Shown here in pieces: positions 8,003 through 17,108 of a stretch of 64,000 nt of DNA. The position numbers and the translations under genes are program-made. The notes below the pieces were generated by a model. The model saw only the letters and a list, made by a program, of their open reading frames with translations. It had not been told where the DNA came from and made no database searches. The stretch covers positions 1 through 64,000 of the forward strand of contig CALKNV010000031.1 in NCBI GenBank assembly GCA_938091935.1, written 5' to 3'. Position 1 is the stretch's first letter. The number at the start of each line of letters is the position of its first letter. This DNA is from an uncultured Pseudomonadales bacterium (GTDB lineage: Bacteria; Pseudomonadota; Gammaproteobacteria; Pseudomonadales; Pseudohongiellaceae).

Positions 8003-9457
8003 TCAGGGCAGCGGCATCTCATTACTTTCCTGCTCTCTCGCACGCTGAAAAGAGGTCCGAGCGTCGCTGCTGCGTACTTGCTCCAACCAGAACACGCCGT
8101 CATAGGGATAGCTGTTGCCGCGCGTGCCGATGAAATCCAGGTCACCGTCACCGTCCAGATCCCGTGCCATGAACTTGTCGAACATGCCACGAACACGTCG
8201 CGAGATATCATGGCGAGTCCATTCACCTCTGACTGCAGCGACTCCGGGATTTTCAAACCAGCCAATACGACCGAGAGGGCTGTTTACATCGACACTGGCA
8301 TCGTCATCGGTGCGGTCACCGCGGCTGTAGCTACCTGCAATCAGATCGATGTCGCCATCACCATCGATGTCTGCCATGGCATAGCCGGTGTGACTGTCTG
8401 GCGCAAAAGTACCGATGTAGTGCGCATTCCAGGCATCCCCCTTACGCGCGGGCTGCTCAATCCAAACCATGCCCCGGGGCGCGGTGCCGATAATGTCGAG
8501 ACGACCATCGCCGGAAAGATCGACATACTCAAGATTGAACCCGGCCATGCGGGCACCGTAAATGCCAATGGCCTGTTCGCTGAAATTCAAGCTGCCGTCG
8601 CCTGGATTCTCAAAAATAATCAGACGGGATTCGCCGCGGGTTCCCACAATGATATCCAGATCGCCATCGCTATCGATATCAACTGGCTCAGCATTCTGCG
8701 GAATACTGTAGTTGCCCAGCACTTGCACCTGCCAACTATTGCCGATTAAAGGGTCGCCCTGCAGGGTATGCAATTCCACTGGCGTGGAGCGAGCGTAGTC
8801 GGCAGGTCCAGGCGTTTGCGCGCCTTTGTTCGGCGCTGTGAGCTCCGGCACACCATCGCCATTAAAGTCAGCTGCAAACACACGAATGTAAGAGCCCTTG
8901 TCACGGGTCAGGGGCAGAATCAGGCGAGGCCAGGTTTCACTGCGGGCAGCGCTGCCCGGGTTCTGGAGATAGATCAGATGGGAGCGCTCTGCGGCAACCA
9001 CCACGTCTAACCAACCATCGCCATTCAGGTCGGTAATGACTGCATCTTCCGGCGCCGGCACGTCTTCTGCTTCCGCAATCGTAATATTGATCCAGCGATC
9101 TGGATCGCTTGATCCAAAATGGACTCTCACATGCCCTGCCACCGGCGGCACAAAATCTTCCAGAAACGAACCGGAATCATACTCGGCATCTGACTCGTGC
9201 ACGGATACGATGTCCTCGAAACCATCCTTATCGATATCCCCCATCACGAACCCATCACTACCGCTGAAGTTGACGCCAGCGGTGACCGGGTCATCAATGA
9301 TGTGCTCACGCCAACTGATGAATTCGCCGGACCCTGTTCGCGCAGTAGTTAGCGTGTCGCCAACTGGCGTCTGGGAAACAGCTTGCCCGCTTGCTGAAAC
9401 CATAGCCAGTGCCAGCAGTAGCCTGGCGCCAATAGCGGCTTGAATTGTTGTAGTCAT
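8003..9457 (-). CDS. Secreted FG-GAP/VCBS repeat beta-propeller protein
   Basis: 484 residues with an N-terminal signal peptide ending near residue 28 (ASGQAVSQT). At least six repeats follow, containing calcium-loop motifs such as DIDKDGFED, DLNGDGWLD, DFNGDGVPE, DIDSDGDLD, DIDGDGDID and DLDGDGDLD. These fold as an integrin-like propeller that binds calcium. No catalytic domain is visible. It lies directly upstream of, and co-directional with, the membrane quinoprotein gene (52-base gap), so the two may be co-transcribed; a structural or ligand-binding role at the cell surface is possible. The GGAGAG ribosome site is good. Confidence 0.85.
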   Translation of the reverse strand: MTTTIQAAIGARLLLALAMVSASGQAVSQTPVGDTLTTARTGSGEFISWREHIIDDPVTAGVNFSGSDGFVMGDIDKDGFEDIVSVHESDAEYDSGSFLEDFVPPVAGHVRVHFGSSDPDRWINITIAEAEDVPAPEDAVITDLNGDGWLDVVVAAERSHLIYLQNPGSAARSETWPRLILPLTRDKGSYIRVFAADFNGDGVPELTAPNKGAQTPGPADYARSTPVELHTLQGDPLIGNSWQVQVLGNYSIPQNAEPVDIDSDGDLDIIVGTRGESRLIIFENPGDGSLNFSEQAIGIYGARMAGFNLEYVDLSGDGRLDIIGTAPRGMVWIEQPARKGDAWNAHYIGTFAPDSHTGYAMADIDGDGDIDLIAGSYSRGDRTDDDASVDVNSPLGRIGWFENPGVAAVRGEWTRHDISRRVRGMFDKFMARDLDGDGDLDFIGTRGNSYPYDGVFWLEQVRSSDARTSFQRAREQESNEMPLP

Positions 9458-9491
9458 TTTTCTCTCCGTGTCACGCCTGATGGTAGCAATG

Positions 9492-9509
9492 ATTCACTAA
9501 GTAGTGAAT
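9492..9509. promoter_or_regulatory. Perfect 18-bp palindromic site ATTCACTA-AG-TAGTGAAT
   Basis: A perfect inverted repeat with 8-bp arms, 35 bp upstream of the FG-GAP gene start, where an operator for a dimeric regulator would sit. No regulator gene is adjacent, so the binding protein is unknown. Confidence 0.4.
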
Positions 9510-9671
9510 TTCGCCACCTGCTGTATTTCCGGGGCGCTACAGGCCCCAGAAACAGAGGGCTTAGCTGCTGGTATGGAAATGGCCGAGCTAAGCGGCAAGA
9601 GGCCGTCGGACCCACAAGTGGGCACCGACAGCGAACCTTCATTGTTAAAGTGAATACCGGAATACCAAGAC

Positions 9672-10355
9672 ATGCAGCAACATACCATTTCTTTTTTCTT
9701 TGCAGTACTCATCGCCATTTGCATCACGTCTACCATGGATGCCAATGGCTATGGTGCATTTAGCGCCTTCATTCTCATTCCTCTGTCAGCAGTCTTCATC
9801 TGGCTCGGCAAACACAGTCGCGCCGAACTAGGCGTTGTCGTGGGCAAGAAATTCCAGTATGCGTTTTCTGTCCTGATTCCAGTCCTCGGCGTCAGCCTGA
9901 TCGCCGGTGCAGCGCTGTTGACTGGCCGCAGCGAAAAGTTTGCCCTGTAGGCAACTACCGCTGCGTTCGTCGCCTGGCATCTATCTGCGGTATTCCTGGC
10001 GGAGGACTACGCGCCACCTGCAGTGCAGGTTCCAATCTATCTGGTTAACGCCACCCTGCTGGGTTTGATCTGGGGATTGATGCGACAACTCAGCGGTAGT
10101 GTCTGGCCAGCCTCCATCTACCACGCCATCTGGAATGGACTGGTGTATGAACTTTACGGTTTCGGCGAACGTGTTGGCGACCTTGGTATCGGTGCCACCT
10201 GGCTATATGGGCCTGAGATCGGCCTGGCTGGCCTGGTCGCTAATGGTGCCGTATTTTACTATTTCTATGAGCAGAGCAAAAAAGCCGGCGCTGTCACTCA
10301 GGTCGATGACTCTCGTGCAGAGGAGCTTGAGTTGAATACCGCTACATCGCAATAG
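9672..10355 (+). pseudogene. Decayed CPBP-family intramembrane protease (CaaX-like) gene
   Basis: Two pieces in the same reading frame are separated by an in-frame TAG at 9948-9950. The upstream piece has three hydrophobic helices. The downstream piece reads AAFVAWHLSAV and then SIYHAIWNG, which match the second (F-x3-H) and third (H-x3-N) CPBP motifs. The first motif (EE-x3-R), which supplies the catalytic glutamates and should lie just before AAFVAWHL, is missing. The gene has therefore lost a segment of roughly 40-50 codons and also gained a stop. The tail overlaps the 3' end of the convergent metallo-hydrolase gene by 14 bases. Confidence 0.72.
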
Positions 10356-11382
10356 CAGTGGGAAAGATACCCTCGCCCAGCACAAAGCGGGAACCCACCG
10401 CCCCGACCACAGCCGTGCGCCGGTTCAGGCTCAAGCCAGCGCGCAGGCGCATCAGTGGCTCAATGCCGGTGCAGTGCCCAGCCATTAAATTCTCGATCCC
10501 TATTTCTTTCAGGTTTTCCGCGGTCCAATTTAGAGTCTCATCGCTGGCTGCAAACAGATGGAGCCCGCCCATCAGCGCGTGAATGGCTTCATCCTGGATT
10601 TGCGCCTGAATCTGGCCGAGGGCATTAACCACACCGGAATGACCACAGCCCAGCAGCACAATCGGTCCCTGGCCCGTGCGAATAACCAGCGCCTGGCTCT
10701 CTGGCAGGTGATCTCTCACCCATTCACCGTCCAGGGAAACTTCCAGGGCCGTGCCATAATTGGTTTCAGGATGAATTCGCTCAATCGGGCCTGATACCCA
10801 CACTGCAGGAAAAATTTCAGTAGCCTGGTCATGCACCAGGAATTCGACTCCCATAGCTTCAATTTGACTGCGTTCATCAATCATCTGGTTCGCTGCGATG
10901 GCTGACTGCGACACTGCCCGGCGTGGCGCGAAAAAACCAGCGGCAACATGCACCCTGCGAATAGCACCAGGATTAATCTCGCGAAGGTTTTCGATGATGG
11001 GGATCAACCCCGTCGTATGATCGAAGTGAAAGTGACTCAGCACCACATCGGTAACACAGGACAGGTCAACATTGAGTACCTCAGCGTTGCGAATCACAGT
11101 GTCTGGATAGCGACCCGCATCGAACAGAATGCACTGACCATCAACCTGAACCAATGCCGACAGTCCCCATTCACCCACCGCCGCGCCATTAGCAAGATTG
11201 GAAGAAAGGATGGTGACACTGGCCTCTGCGGCGATATCACCTGCCGCAGCATTGGTGTGGGACCACGTCGTACAGGTCAGGCCCGTTATCAGACTCAAGA
11301 GCGTCAGAAACTTTTTAATCGATACTTTTTTAATCGATACCTTTTTAACCGATACGTTTTCAATCGATAGATTCATTAGCAT
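10342..11382 (-). CDS. Exported metallo-beta-lactamase-fold hydrolase (COG1237-like)
   Basis: About 346 residues. The HFHFDH metal motif, GCGHSGVVNAL, HALMGGLHLF and AGHCTG match the COG1237 group, related to the methanopterin-pathway RFA-P synthase-like proteins. Here the domain is preceded by a signal peptide (FLTLLSLITGLTCTTWSHTNAAA), so it works outside the cytoplasm, unlike most relatives. The N-terminus before the signal core is a lysine-rich 5-residue repeat (VSIKK) encoded by 15-bp tandem repeats. Starts at 11388 (TTG), 11382 and 11376 (both ATG) are all possible; the exact one is unresolved. The substrate is unknown. Confidence 0.78.
   Translation of the reverse strand: MLMNLSIENVSVKKVSIKKVSIKKFLTLLSLITGLTCTTWSHTNAAAGDIAAEASVTILSSNLANGAAVGEWGLSALVQVDGQCILFDAGRYPDTVIRNAEVLNVDLSCVTDVVLSHFHFDHTTGLIPIIENLREINPGAIRRVHVAAGFFAPRRAVSQSAIAANQMIDERSQIEAMGVEFLVHDQATEIFPAVWVSGPIERIHPETNYGTALEVSLDGEWVRDHLPESQALVIRTGQGPIVLLGCGHSGVVNALGQIQAQIQDEAIHALMGGLHLFAASDETLNWTAENLKEIGIENLMAGHCTGIEPLMRLRAGLSLNRRTAVVGAVGSRFVLGEGIFPTAIAM
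11311..11370. repeat. Four tandem 15-bp repeats inside the start of the metallo-hydrolase gene
   Basis: Four adjacent copies of a CTTTTTAATCGATAC-like unit differ by one to three bases. The unit is a multiple of three, so gain or loss of copies keeps the frame and only changes the number of VSIKK-type repeats ahead of the signal-peptide core. Confidence 0.9.
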
Positions 11383-11717
11383 TTCCAATTCTGCCGCTCC
11401 TGCTGATCAAGATTTTAAATATACCTTAAAAGCTAAAGAAAATTTAATCGAAAATTCTCGTGGTTTGGGGGCGGTCGGTCGCGATGACAGTCAGTTTTCC
11501 CATGCACAAGCACAGAGTGATCGCGGTTTTGAATTCTGCTTTGATGTTGGCCATAGAGATCCGTGATCACAGCTGACACTCTCTCGATCCCGCTCAATGC
11601 CTCGTTCTTTGCATTCCCTCTAAACTGGACAAATAAAGGGCCAGAGCATACCTTGTACTGAAAAGTAACCCCATTACAAAACCGATAAGAACAAGCCATA
11701 TCGCAAGGGAGAACCGC
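11383..11717. other. Divergent promoter region between metallo-hydrolase and PQQ dehydrogenase genes
   Basis: About 335 bp that must hold promoters for both divergent genes. It is AT-rich near the metallo-hydrolase start. No clear -35/-10 pair, operator or RNA gene could be assigned with confidence. Confidence 0.4.
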
Positions 11718-13439
11718 ATGCGCTTTCGTAATATCCTGCCTGCCCTCGTCATAGCTGCGAACAGCTTTCTATTTTCCGCCCAGCTTGCAGCGCAAGCCTT
11801 GCCGATAACCGACTATAGTGTGGTCACTGACGAACGCCTGATTAACCCGGAAGACCAGAACTGGTTGTCCTATCGCGGCACACTGGATGGCTGGGGTTAT
11901 AGCAAGCTGGATGAAATCGATACCGGTAATGTTACCGAGCTAGAGCCGGTCTGGAGTTTTTCTACCGGCATGCTGGGCGGTCATGAGGCGCCTCCGGTGG
12001 TAAACGATGGCGTAATGTTCGTCACCACTCCAGGCAATCTGGTCTATGCAATCGACGCAGCGAGCGGCGATATGCTGTGGCGCTATCAGCACGATCTGCC
12101 GGAAACCTATATTGCCTTTCATCGCACCAACCGTGGCGTCGCCCTTTACGGCGATAAAGTCTATACCGCCACTCTGGATGCCAGAGTCGTCGCGCTGGAT
12201 GCAGCCACCGGCAGAAAAATCTGGGATACCACTGTCCAGGACAACAACTTCGGCTACTACATCACCATGGCGCCGCTCGCCATTGACGGCAAGATCCTGG
12301 TCGGCACGTCTGGCGGTGAACTGGGCATCCGCGGTTTCATCGTGGCACTGGACGCAGAAACTGGTGAGGAAGTGTGGCGCACTTATACCGTGCCCTCACC
12401 GGGTGAGCCCGGCAATGAAACCTGGCCCGGTGAATCCTGGCGCACCGGCGGCGCCGCTGTGTGGGTGCCAGGACATTATGATCCGGCACTCGGTCTGGCT
12501 TATTTCGGCACGGGAAATCCCGGCCCCTGGATCGGCGACCAGCGCCCGGGCGATAACCTCTATACAAACTCAGTGCTGGCGCTGGATATCGAAACTGGCG
12601 CGATTCGTGACCACCATCAATACCACTGGAATGGATCCTGGGACTGGGACGAAGTGTCTACGCCAATTTTGATGCCGGTGGAACGCAACGGCCGCCTGAT
12701 CGATGCCCTGGTGCACCCGGGCCGCAATGGCTATCTCTGGACGCTGGAGCGAACAGCTGATCAGATTAACTTCGTCGATGCCGAACCCTATGTTTACCAA
12801 AACGCCTTCGCCAGCATTGATCCCGAAACCGGCAGACCGACTTATGATCCCGCCCATAAACCCACCACCGGCAGCACGACGTCATTCTGCCCCTCGCTCT
12901 GGGGTGGCAAGGACTGGCCCCCGGCGGCCTATAACCCGGAAACCGGCCTTGTATACATACCCGCCAATGACAACCACTGCGGCGTAATTGAAGGCCGAGA
13001 GGTAACTTACATGCCGGGAAGTTCCTATATGGGCGCGCGCACCCAGATGACCGTGAGGGAAGGCGCCACTCATATCGGCGAGATCCAGGCCTGGGATATG
13101 AATACCGGGGAAGAGGTCTGGACCCAAACATTTGCATCGCATAATTGGGGCGGCATCCTCACTACCAGCGGCAATCTGATCTTCAGTGGCGGTACCACTG
13201 ACCGCATGTTCCGCGCCCATGACGCCACCACAGGTGATCTGTTATGGGAATTCAAGACTAACTCTGGAATCATCGGCGTGCCCTCCACCTACTCGGTGAA
13301 CGGCAAGCAGTATGTTGCGGTGCAGTCCGGCTGGGGAGTCGATGCAGCAGGGATGACTGCGCGTCTGGACATGCAGCGCGGTACCCGCACCTTTGTCCCG
13401 CAGGGTGGGGTGATCTGGGTATTCGCTTTACCCGACTAG
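11718..13439 (+). CDS. Periplasmic PQQ-dependent alcohol dehydrogenase with lanthanide-type Asp pair
   Basis: 573 residues with a signal peptide (cleavage near AQLAAQA) and a methanol/ethanol-dehydrogenase propeller. The active-site segment SWDWDEV has the catalytic Asp followed two residues later by a second Asp. In XoxF, ExaF and PedH this second Asp coordinates a lanthanide; calcium enzymes such as MxaF have Ala or Ser there. Supporting ligands are visible as GGELGIRG (Glu) and GTGNPGPW (Asn). Cys pairs occur at FCPSLWGG and DNHCGV. There is no cytochrome domain. The ribosome site GGGAG is good. Its stop shares four bases with the stop of the convergent DadA-like gene. The substrate is an alcohol by family; which one is unknown. 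Confidence 0.87.
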   Translation: MRFRNILPALVIAANSFLFSAQLAAQALPITDYSVVTDERLINPEDQNWLSYRGTLDGWGYSKLDEIDTGNVTELEPVWSFSTGMLGGHEAPPVVNDGVMFVTTPGNLVYAIDAASGDMLWRYQHDLPETYIAFHRTNRGVALYGDKVYTATLDARVVALDAATGRKIWDTTVQDNNFGYYITMAPLAIDGKILVGTSGGELGIRGFIVALDAETGEEVWRTYTVPSPGEPGNETWPGESWRTGGAAVWVPGHYDPALGLAYFGTGNPGPWIGDQRPGDNLYTNSVLALDIETGAIRDHHQYHWNGSWDWDEVSTPILMPVERNGRLIDALVHPGRNGYLWTLERTADQINFVDAEPYVYQNAFASIDPETGRPTYDPAHKPTTGSTTSFCPSLWGGKDWPPAAYNPETGLVYIPANDNHCGVIEGREVTYMPGSSYMGARTQMTVREGATHIGEIQAWDMNTGEEVWTQTFASHNWGGILTTSGNLIFSGGTTDRMFRAHDATTGDLLWEFKTNSGIIGVPSTYSVNGKQYVAVQSGWGVDAAGMTARLDMQRGTRTFVPQGGVIWVFALPD

Positions 13440-14671
13440 ATCTTGCGATCGATGCGATAGGGCGATGTATCAACTGGCGGTGACTCCCCCGCGGCCATGG
13501 CCGCCAGGGTTGCCCCGGTGACTGCCGCCATGGTCAGGCCCAAATGACCATGACCAAAGCCGAAGTAGACGTTATTGAACCATGGCGAACGGCTGATCAC
13601 CGGCAGTGAATCGGGCAGGCTTGGACGATATCCCATCCATGGCGACTGTCCTTCTCCTTTGAGCCCCGGCAACAAGCGTCTGGCATGGACCGCCATGCCA
13701 AACGCTCTGCGATAATCTGGTGCCGCACTCAATCCCGCAAACTCTACAGTTCCAGCCAGCCGCAAGCCCTCAGTCATCATGGTCGCGGCAAATGCCTGCG
13801 GCGGAAACAGAACTGGCCGGCGCAAGGAAATCCCAGGCTGCGGCAAAAGCAGGTGATAACCGCGTTCGGTATCCAACAGCATGGAGCTACCCAGAAGCCT
13901 GGCCAACTGTTTGGAATAGGCGCCAGCAGTGATAAAAAGTTCATCGATTGCGCGAAAGCCGCAAGCCTCGAGTCGAGTCACCCGATCCCCCAGCCGATCA
14001 AAGTGGGTTACCCGAGTCTGAATAAACTCGCCACCTTGCTGCGAGAAGAGTCTGAACAGCGCCTGCGATAGCCGCAGGGGCGACACCGTGTGTCCAGCAT
14101 CCGGATTTAAAATCGCACCTGCCAGGCCCGATGCCAGACAAGGTTCAACATCATTTAGCTCACTTGCCTCTATAATTTCGCTATTGGCACCAAGGCGCTC
14201 GCGGTATACGTTGTCCCTCCTGGCCTTTTCAAACTGGTCCTTGCGAGCATAGACATAGAGCGAGCCCTGCTGCTGAATCAGGTCTAGTGCAGCTGCCTGC
14301 CTCGCCAGGGGCAGCAGATAATCCAGGCCCCGTGAGGTGAGGGCATGGATAGCTGCTGCCGATCGTTGTGATCTCTCGGCTGAACTGTTGGCAAGAAAGC
14401 GCATCAGCCAGGGCGTAAAAGGCAGGAGGTACCCCGGCCTTAGTTTCACCGGCGCCTGCGGCTGCAGCAGCATCTCGGGAATTTCTTTCCAGATACCGGG
14501 CATGGATTCCGGGTGGACGGAGCCCACCGAGATGATGCCAGCGTTACCGGAACTAGTCCCTGCGCCGGGGGACAAAGGGTCAATGAGTGTTACCTGGCGC
14601 CCAGATTTTTGCAGATACAAGGCAGTGCACAACCCAACGATCCCTGCTCCTACTACTGTCGCCCGAGTCAT
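13436..14671 (-). CDS. FAD-dependent D-amino acid dehydrogenase (DadA-like)
   Basis: 411 residues of the DAO fold. It opens with the FAD motif VVGAGIVGLCTALYL at residues 6-20 and ends with the conserved GHGHLGLTMAAVTG segment that closes the FAD site. Family members oxidise D-amino acids to keto acids and pass electrons to the quinone pool from the cytoplasmic face of the membrane. Relatives with the same fold act on glycine, sarcosine or opines, so the substrate is uncertain. The gene is convergent with the quinoprotein dehydrogenase on one side and divergent from another on the other, so it stands as its own transcription unit. Confidence 0.85.
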   Translation of the reverse strand: MTRATVVGAGIVGLCTALYLQKSGRQVTLIDPLSPGAGTSSGNAGIISVGSVHPESMPGIWKEIPEMLLQPQAPVKLRPGYLLPFTPWLMRFLANSSAERSQRSAAAIHALTSRGLDYLLPLARQAAALDLIQQQGSLYVYARKDQFEKARRDNVYRERLGANSEIIEASELNDVEPCLASGLAGAILNPDAGHTVSPLRLSQALFRLFSQQGGEFIQTRVTHFDRLGDRVTRLEACGFRAIDELFITAGAYSKQLARLLGSSMLLDTERGYHLLLPQPGISLRRPVLFPPQAFAATMMTEGLRLAGTVEFAGLSAAPDYRRAFGMAVHARRLLPGLKGEGQSPWMGYRPSLPDSLPVISRSPWFNNVYFGFGHGHLGLTMAAVTGATLAAMAAGESPPVDTSPYRIDRKI

Positions 14672-14803
14672 AATTGTTTTACCAGTCTACTCATGGCAAC
14701 AGCATAACCCAGGATGGATAATTACCGTTAGCCCAGGCAGCAGTGACAAGCGTGACAGCGCCAAACACTTGGTTTATTGTAATAAGAATAAAGGAGCTCC
14801 ATC

Positions 14804-16756
14804 ATGAAAAGCTTCCAAGAAAATCGCTTCACGTCGTGCAACACGCAAAGTCTCACCAGCACCCTGATCTACTGCGGCCTGCTCACGCTTGCCTCCGTTT
14901 CCCATGCACAGGAGTGGACTTACTGGGGCGGCAATAAGGCCTTTAACCGCTATTCCCCTGCGGACCAGATCGACGCTGGCAATGTGCAGCAACTCGAAAT
15001 CGCGTGGCAGCGCGCCGCTATCGACGAATCCATAACCTCAGCCTTTCCCCGCCTCAGGGTATCCGGAAACCTGCGCGGCACGCCTATCTATATTGGTGGC
15101 GTTCTGTATGCCTCTAATGGCCTGGGTCTGGTGGAAGCCTTCGACCCGACCAGCGGCGACACGCTGTGGGTACAGGATCTCGATGACAATGAAGCGCCGA
15201 TGCCCCGGGGCAGCGGTAGCCGGGGCGTGGAGTTATGGCAAAGCGGCACAGATGCGCGCCTGTTATCAGTGCGCAACGGCTCAATGTTCGCATTAGATCC
15301 GCAAACCGGAGAGCCCATCACTGCATTTGCCGACAGCGGCCGCCTGAATCTGGTACCCGAAGGCGCGCAAACTTTTAGTCTCACCTCCAGCGGCCCGCTG
15401 GTTGTAAATGATGTGATTATCATTACCGGCACTGTGGACGGCGCCGGCGATAGCGGCACCACCTGGCGCGGCGTGCAGTCCGAAGATGTGCGAGGCTTCG
15501 ACGTTCGCAGCGGCGAGTTACTGTGGACTTTTCACGCCGTACCCCGGGAAGGCGAATTCGGCACCGAGACCTGGGGCAATGACTCGTGGCGCGATTCCGG
15601 CGACCTGGGCTCCTGGTGCTGCCTCAGCGCAGATGAAGAGTTGGGCTATGTCTATGTGCCCTTTACGGCGCCGACCGCAGCCTACTATGGCGGACACCGG
15701 CCAGGGGATAATCTCTATTCCAACAGCCTGGTTGCGATAGATGTCAGCACCGGCGAACGCGTCTGGCATTTCCAGATGGTGCATCATGACGTCTGGGAGT
15801 ACGACAATGTCGGGCCACCGATTCTGGGTGACATTGTGGTGGACGGCCGTCCGATTAAGGCAGTCATGCAGGCCAACAAGACCGGCTGGGTTTACGTATT
15901 TGATCGGGTGACCGGTGAGCCGGTGTGGCCTATCGAAGAGATACCTGTACCGCAATCCGATGTGCCGGGAGAACAGCTGTCAGCAACTCAGCCATTTCCC
16001 ACTAAACCTGCCCCCATCGCAACCCAGGGAATCACCCAAGCAGACATCATCGACTATCCTGAGATCGGGCAGATCGCACGGGCAACCGTCGCCAATTTTG
16101 TAATCGGCCCCATCTTCACACCTCCCACTCTTATCAGTGAGGAGCCAGGTGGCACACAGGGTACTTTGACTCTGCCAGGCTCATGGGGTTCAGCCAACTG
16201 GAACACCGGCGCCTTTGATCCGGACACTGGCTACTACTATGGTTTTACCAACGACATTCCCCGTGTCTATCGCCTTGAGGCAACGGAAGACCCTGAAGCG
16301 GAAATGGCATACTGGAGTCCAAACCGGGAAGCGCCCTACCTCGATGGAATTCCGCTCACCAAACCACCCTGGGGTCGTATCACCGCCATCGACATGAACC
16401 GCGGCGAACATATCTGGCAGGTCGCCAACGGTGATTCGCTCAGCGACCACCCCGATCTTGAGAACCTGAATCTATCCAACTTGGGCATCGCCAGCCGCCC
16501 GGCTGCCCTTGTTACCAAGACTCTGCTATTTATTGGCGAAGGCAGCAACAACCATGGCGGTACTCAGCCGAATATGTGGGGAACCGCTTTTCGTGCTTAC
16601 GATAAGCTGACCGGCGACGTCCTTTGGTCAACAGACCTTCCCTCCGGAACCACCAGCTCGCCCATGAGCTACCTGCATGAGGGCAAACAATACATCGTGG
16701 TCGCCGTCGGCAGCCTGGGCGATCCCGGTCAATGGGTTGCCCTGGCCCTGCCTTAA
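14804..16756 (+). CDS. Exported PQQ-dependent dehydrogenase with Glu at the catalytic Asp position
   Basis: 650 residues with a long signal peptide (cleavage near VSHA, residue ~35) and a quinoprotein propeller starting EWTYWGGNKAFNRYSPADQI, related to the glucose-dehydrogenase-type soluble domain. At the active site it reads HHDVWEYDNVGPPIL where the glucose-type relative at 5596-7950 has HHDIWDYDVPSQP, so Glu replaces the presumed catalytic Asp. A vicinal Cys pair (SWCCLSAD) lies near residue 268. No cytochrome domain is present. A strong AAAGGAG site precedes the ATG. The next small gene follows by 19 bases and is probably co-transcribed. The substrate is unknown, and the Glu may change rate or specificity. 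Confidence 0.85.
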   Translation: MKSFQENRFTSCNTQSLTSTLIYCGLLTLASVSHAQEWTYWGGNKAFNRYSPADQIDAGNVQQLEIAWQRAAIDESITSAFPRLRVSGNLRGTPIYIGGVLYASNGLGLVEAFDPTSGDTLWVQDLDDNEAPMPRGSGSRGVELWQSGTDARLLSVRNGSMFALDPQTGEPITAFADSGRLNLVPEGAQTFSLTSSGPLVVNDVIIITGTVDGAGDSGTTWRGVQSEDVRGFDVRSGELLWTFHAVPREGEFGTETWGNDSWRDSGDLGSWCCLSADEELGYVYVPFTAPTAAYYGGHRPGDNLYSNSLVAIDVSTGERVWHFQMVHHDVWEYDNVGPPILGDIVVDGRPIKAVMQANKTGWVYVFDRVTGEPVWPIEEIPVPQSDVPGEQLSATQPFPTKPAPIATQGITQADIIDYPEIGQIARATVANFVIGPIFTPPTLISEEPGGTQGTLTLPGSWGSANWNTGAFDPDTGYYYGFTNDIPRVYRLEATEDPEAEMAYWSPNREAPYLDGIPLTKPPWGRITAIDMNRGEHIWQVANGDSLSDHPDLENLNLSNLGIASRPAALVTKTLLFIGEGSNNHGGTQPNMWGTAFRAYDKLTGDVLWSTDLPSGTTSSPMSYLHEGKQYIVVAVGSLGDPGQWVALALP

Positions 16757-16775
16757 ACCAAGAGGGAACAGTTTG

Positions 16776-17108
16776 ATGAGCTTTGGCATCACCAAAACCA
16801 TTCCCGCCTCACGCGGACAAGAGGGCATCGATTCTCTCTATGATGGCTCTCGCAGTGAATTCGAATTCCATATGGCCGGCAGCCCATCCAAACTCAAAGT
16901 AGGAGATTTCGTCTATACCATATTCAAAGACGAACTGGTTGGTCGCCTGCCGATAACCGAGTTCATTGGCGGCGCCAAAAATCCCAAGTCCGGCAGACCC
17001 CGCACGCTCATCATGGTTGCTTGCCCAGGGGAGCGACTCCCCACTCCCATTCCCCGAAAGGGCCATCGTGGCACGCGTTACTATGATGGGGAGGATTGGC
17101 CGGAATAG
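16776..17108 (+). CDS. Conserved-looking 110-residue protein of unknown function
   Basis: I do not recognise a family. The product is soluble, with no signal peptide and no membrane segment. It has a basic, proline-rich C-terminus (PIPRKGHRGTRYYDGEDWPE) and a central segment (VGDFVYTIFKDELVGRLPITEFIGG) that looks like a small beta-barrel. The start at 16776 is favoured by a GAGGG site and by the 19-base gap after the quinoprotein stop; a longer frame would run back into that gene. Co-transcription with the dehydrogenase is likely, but a functional link is not shown. Confidence 0.6.
   Translation: MSFGITKTIPASRGQEGIDSLYDGSRSEFEFHMAGSPSKLKVGDFVYTIFKDELVGRLPITEFIGGAKNPKSGRPRTLIMVACPGERLPTPIPRKGHRGTRYYDGEDWPE

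Noticed and set aside
8078-8749. 223-codon plus-strand frame
   Set aside because: Antisense of the calcium-loop repeats of the FG-GAP gene; the repeat pattern explains its length.
11433-11699. 88-codon minus-strand frame in the divergent region
   Set aside because: No ribosome site and an irregular composition; the region more likely holds promoters.
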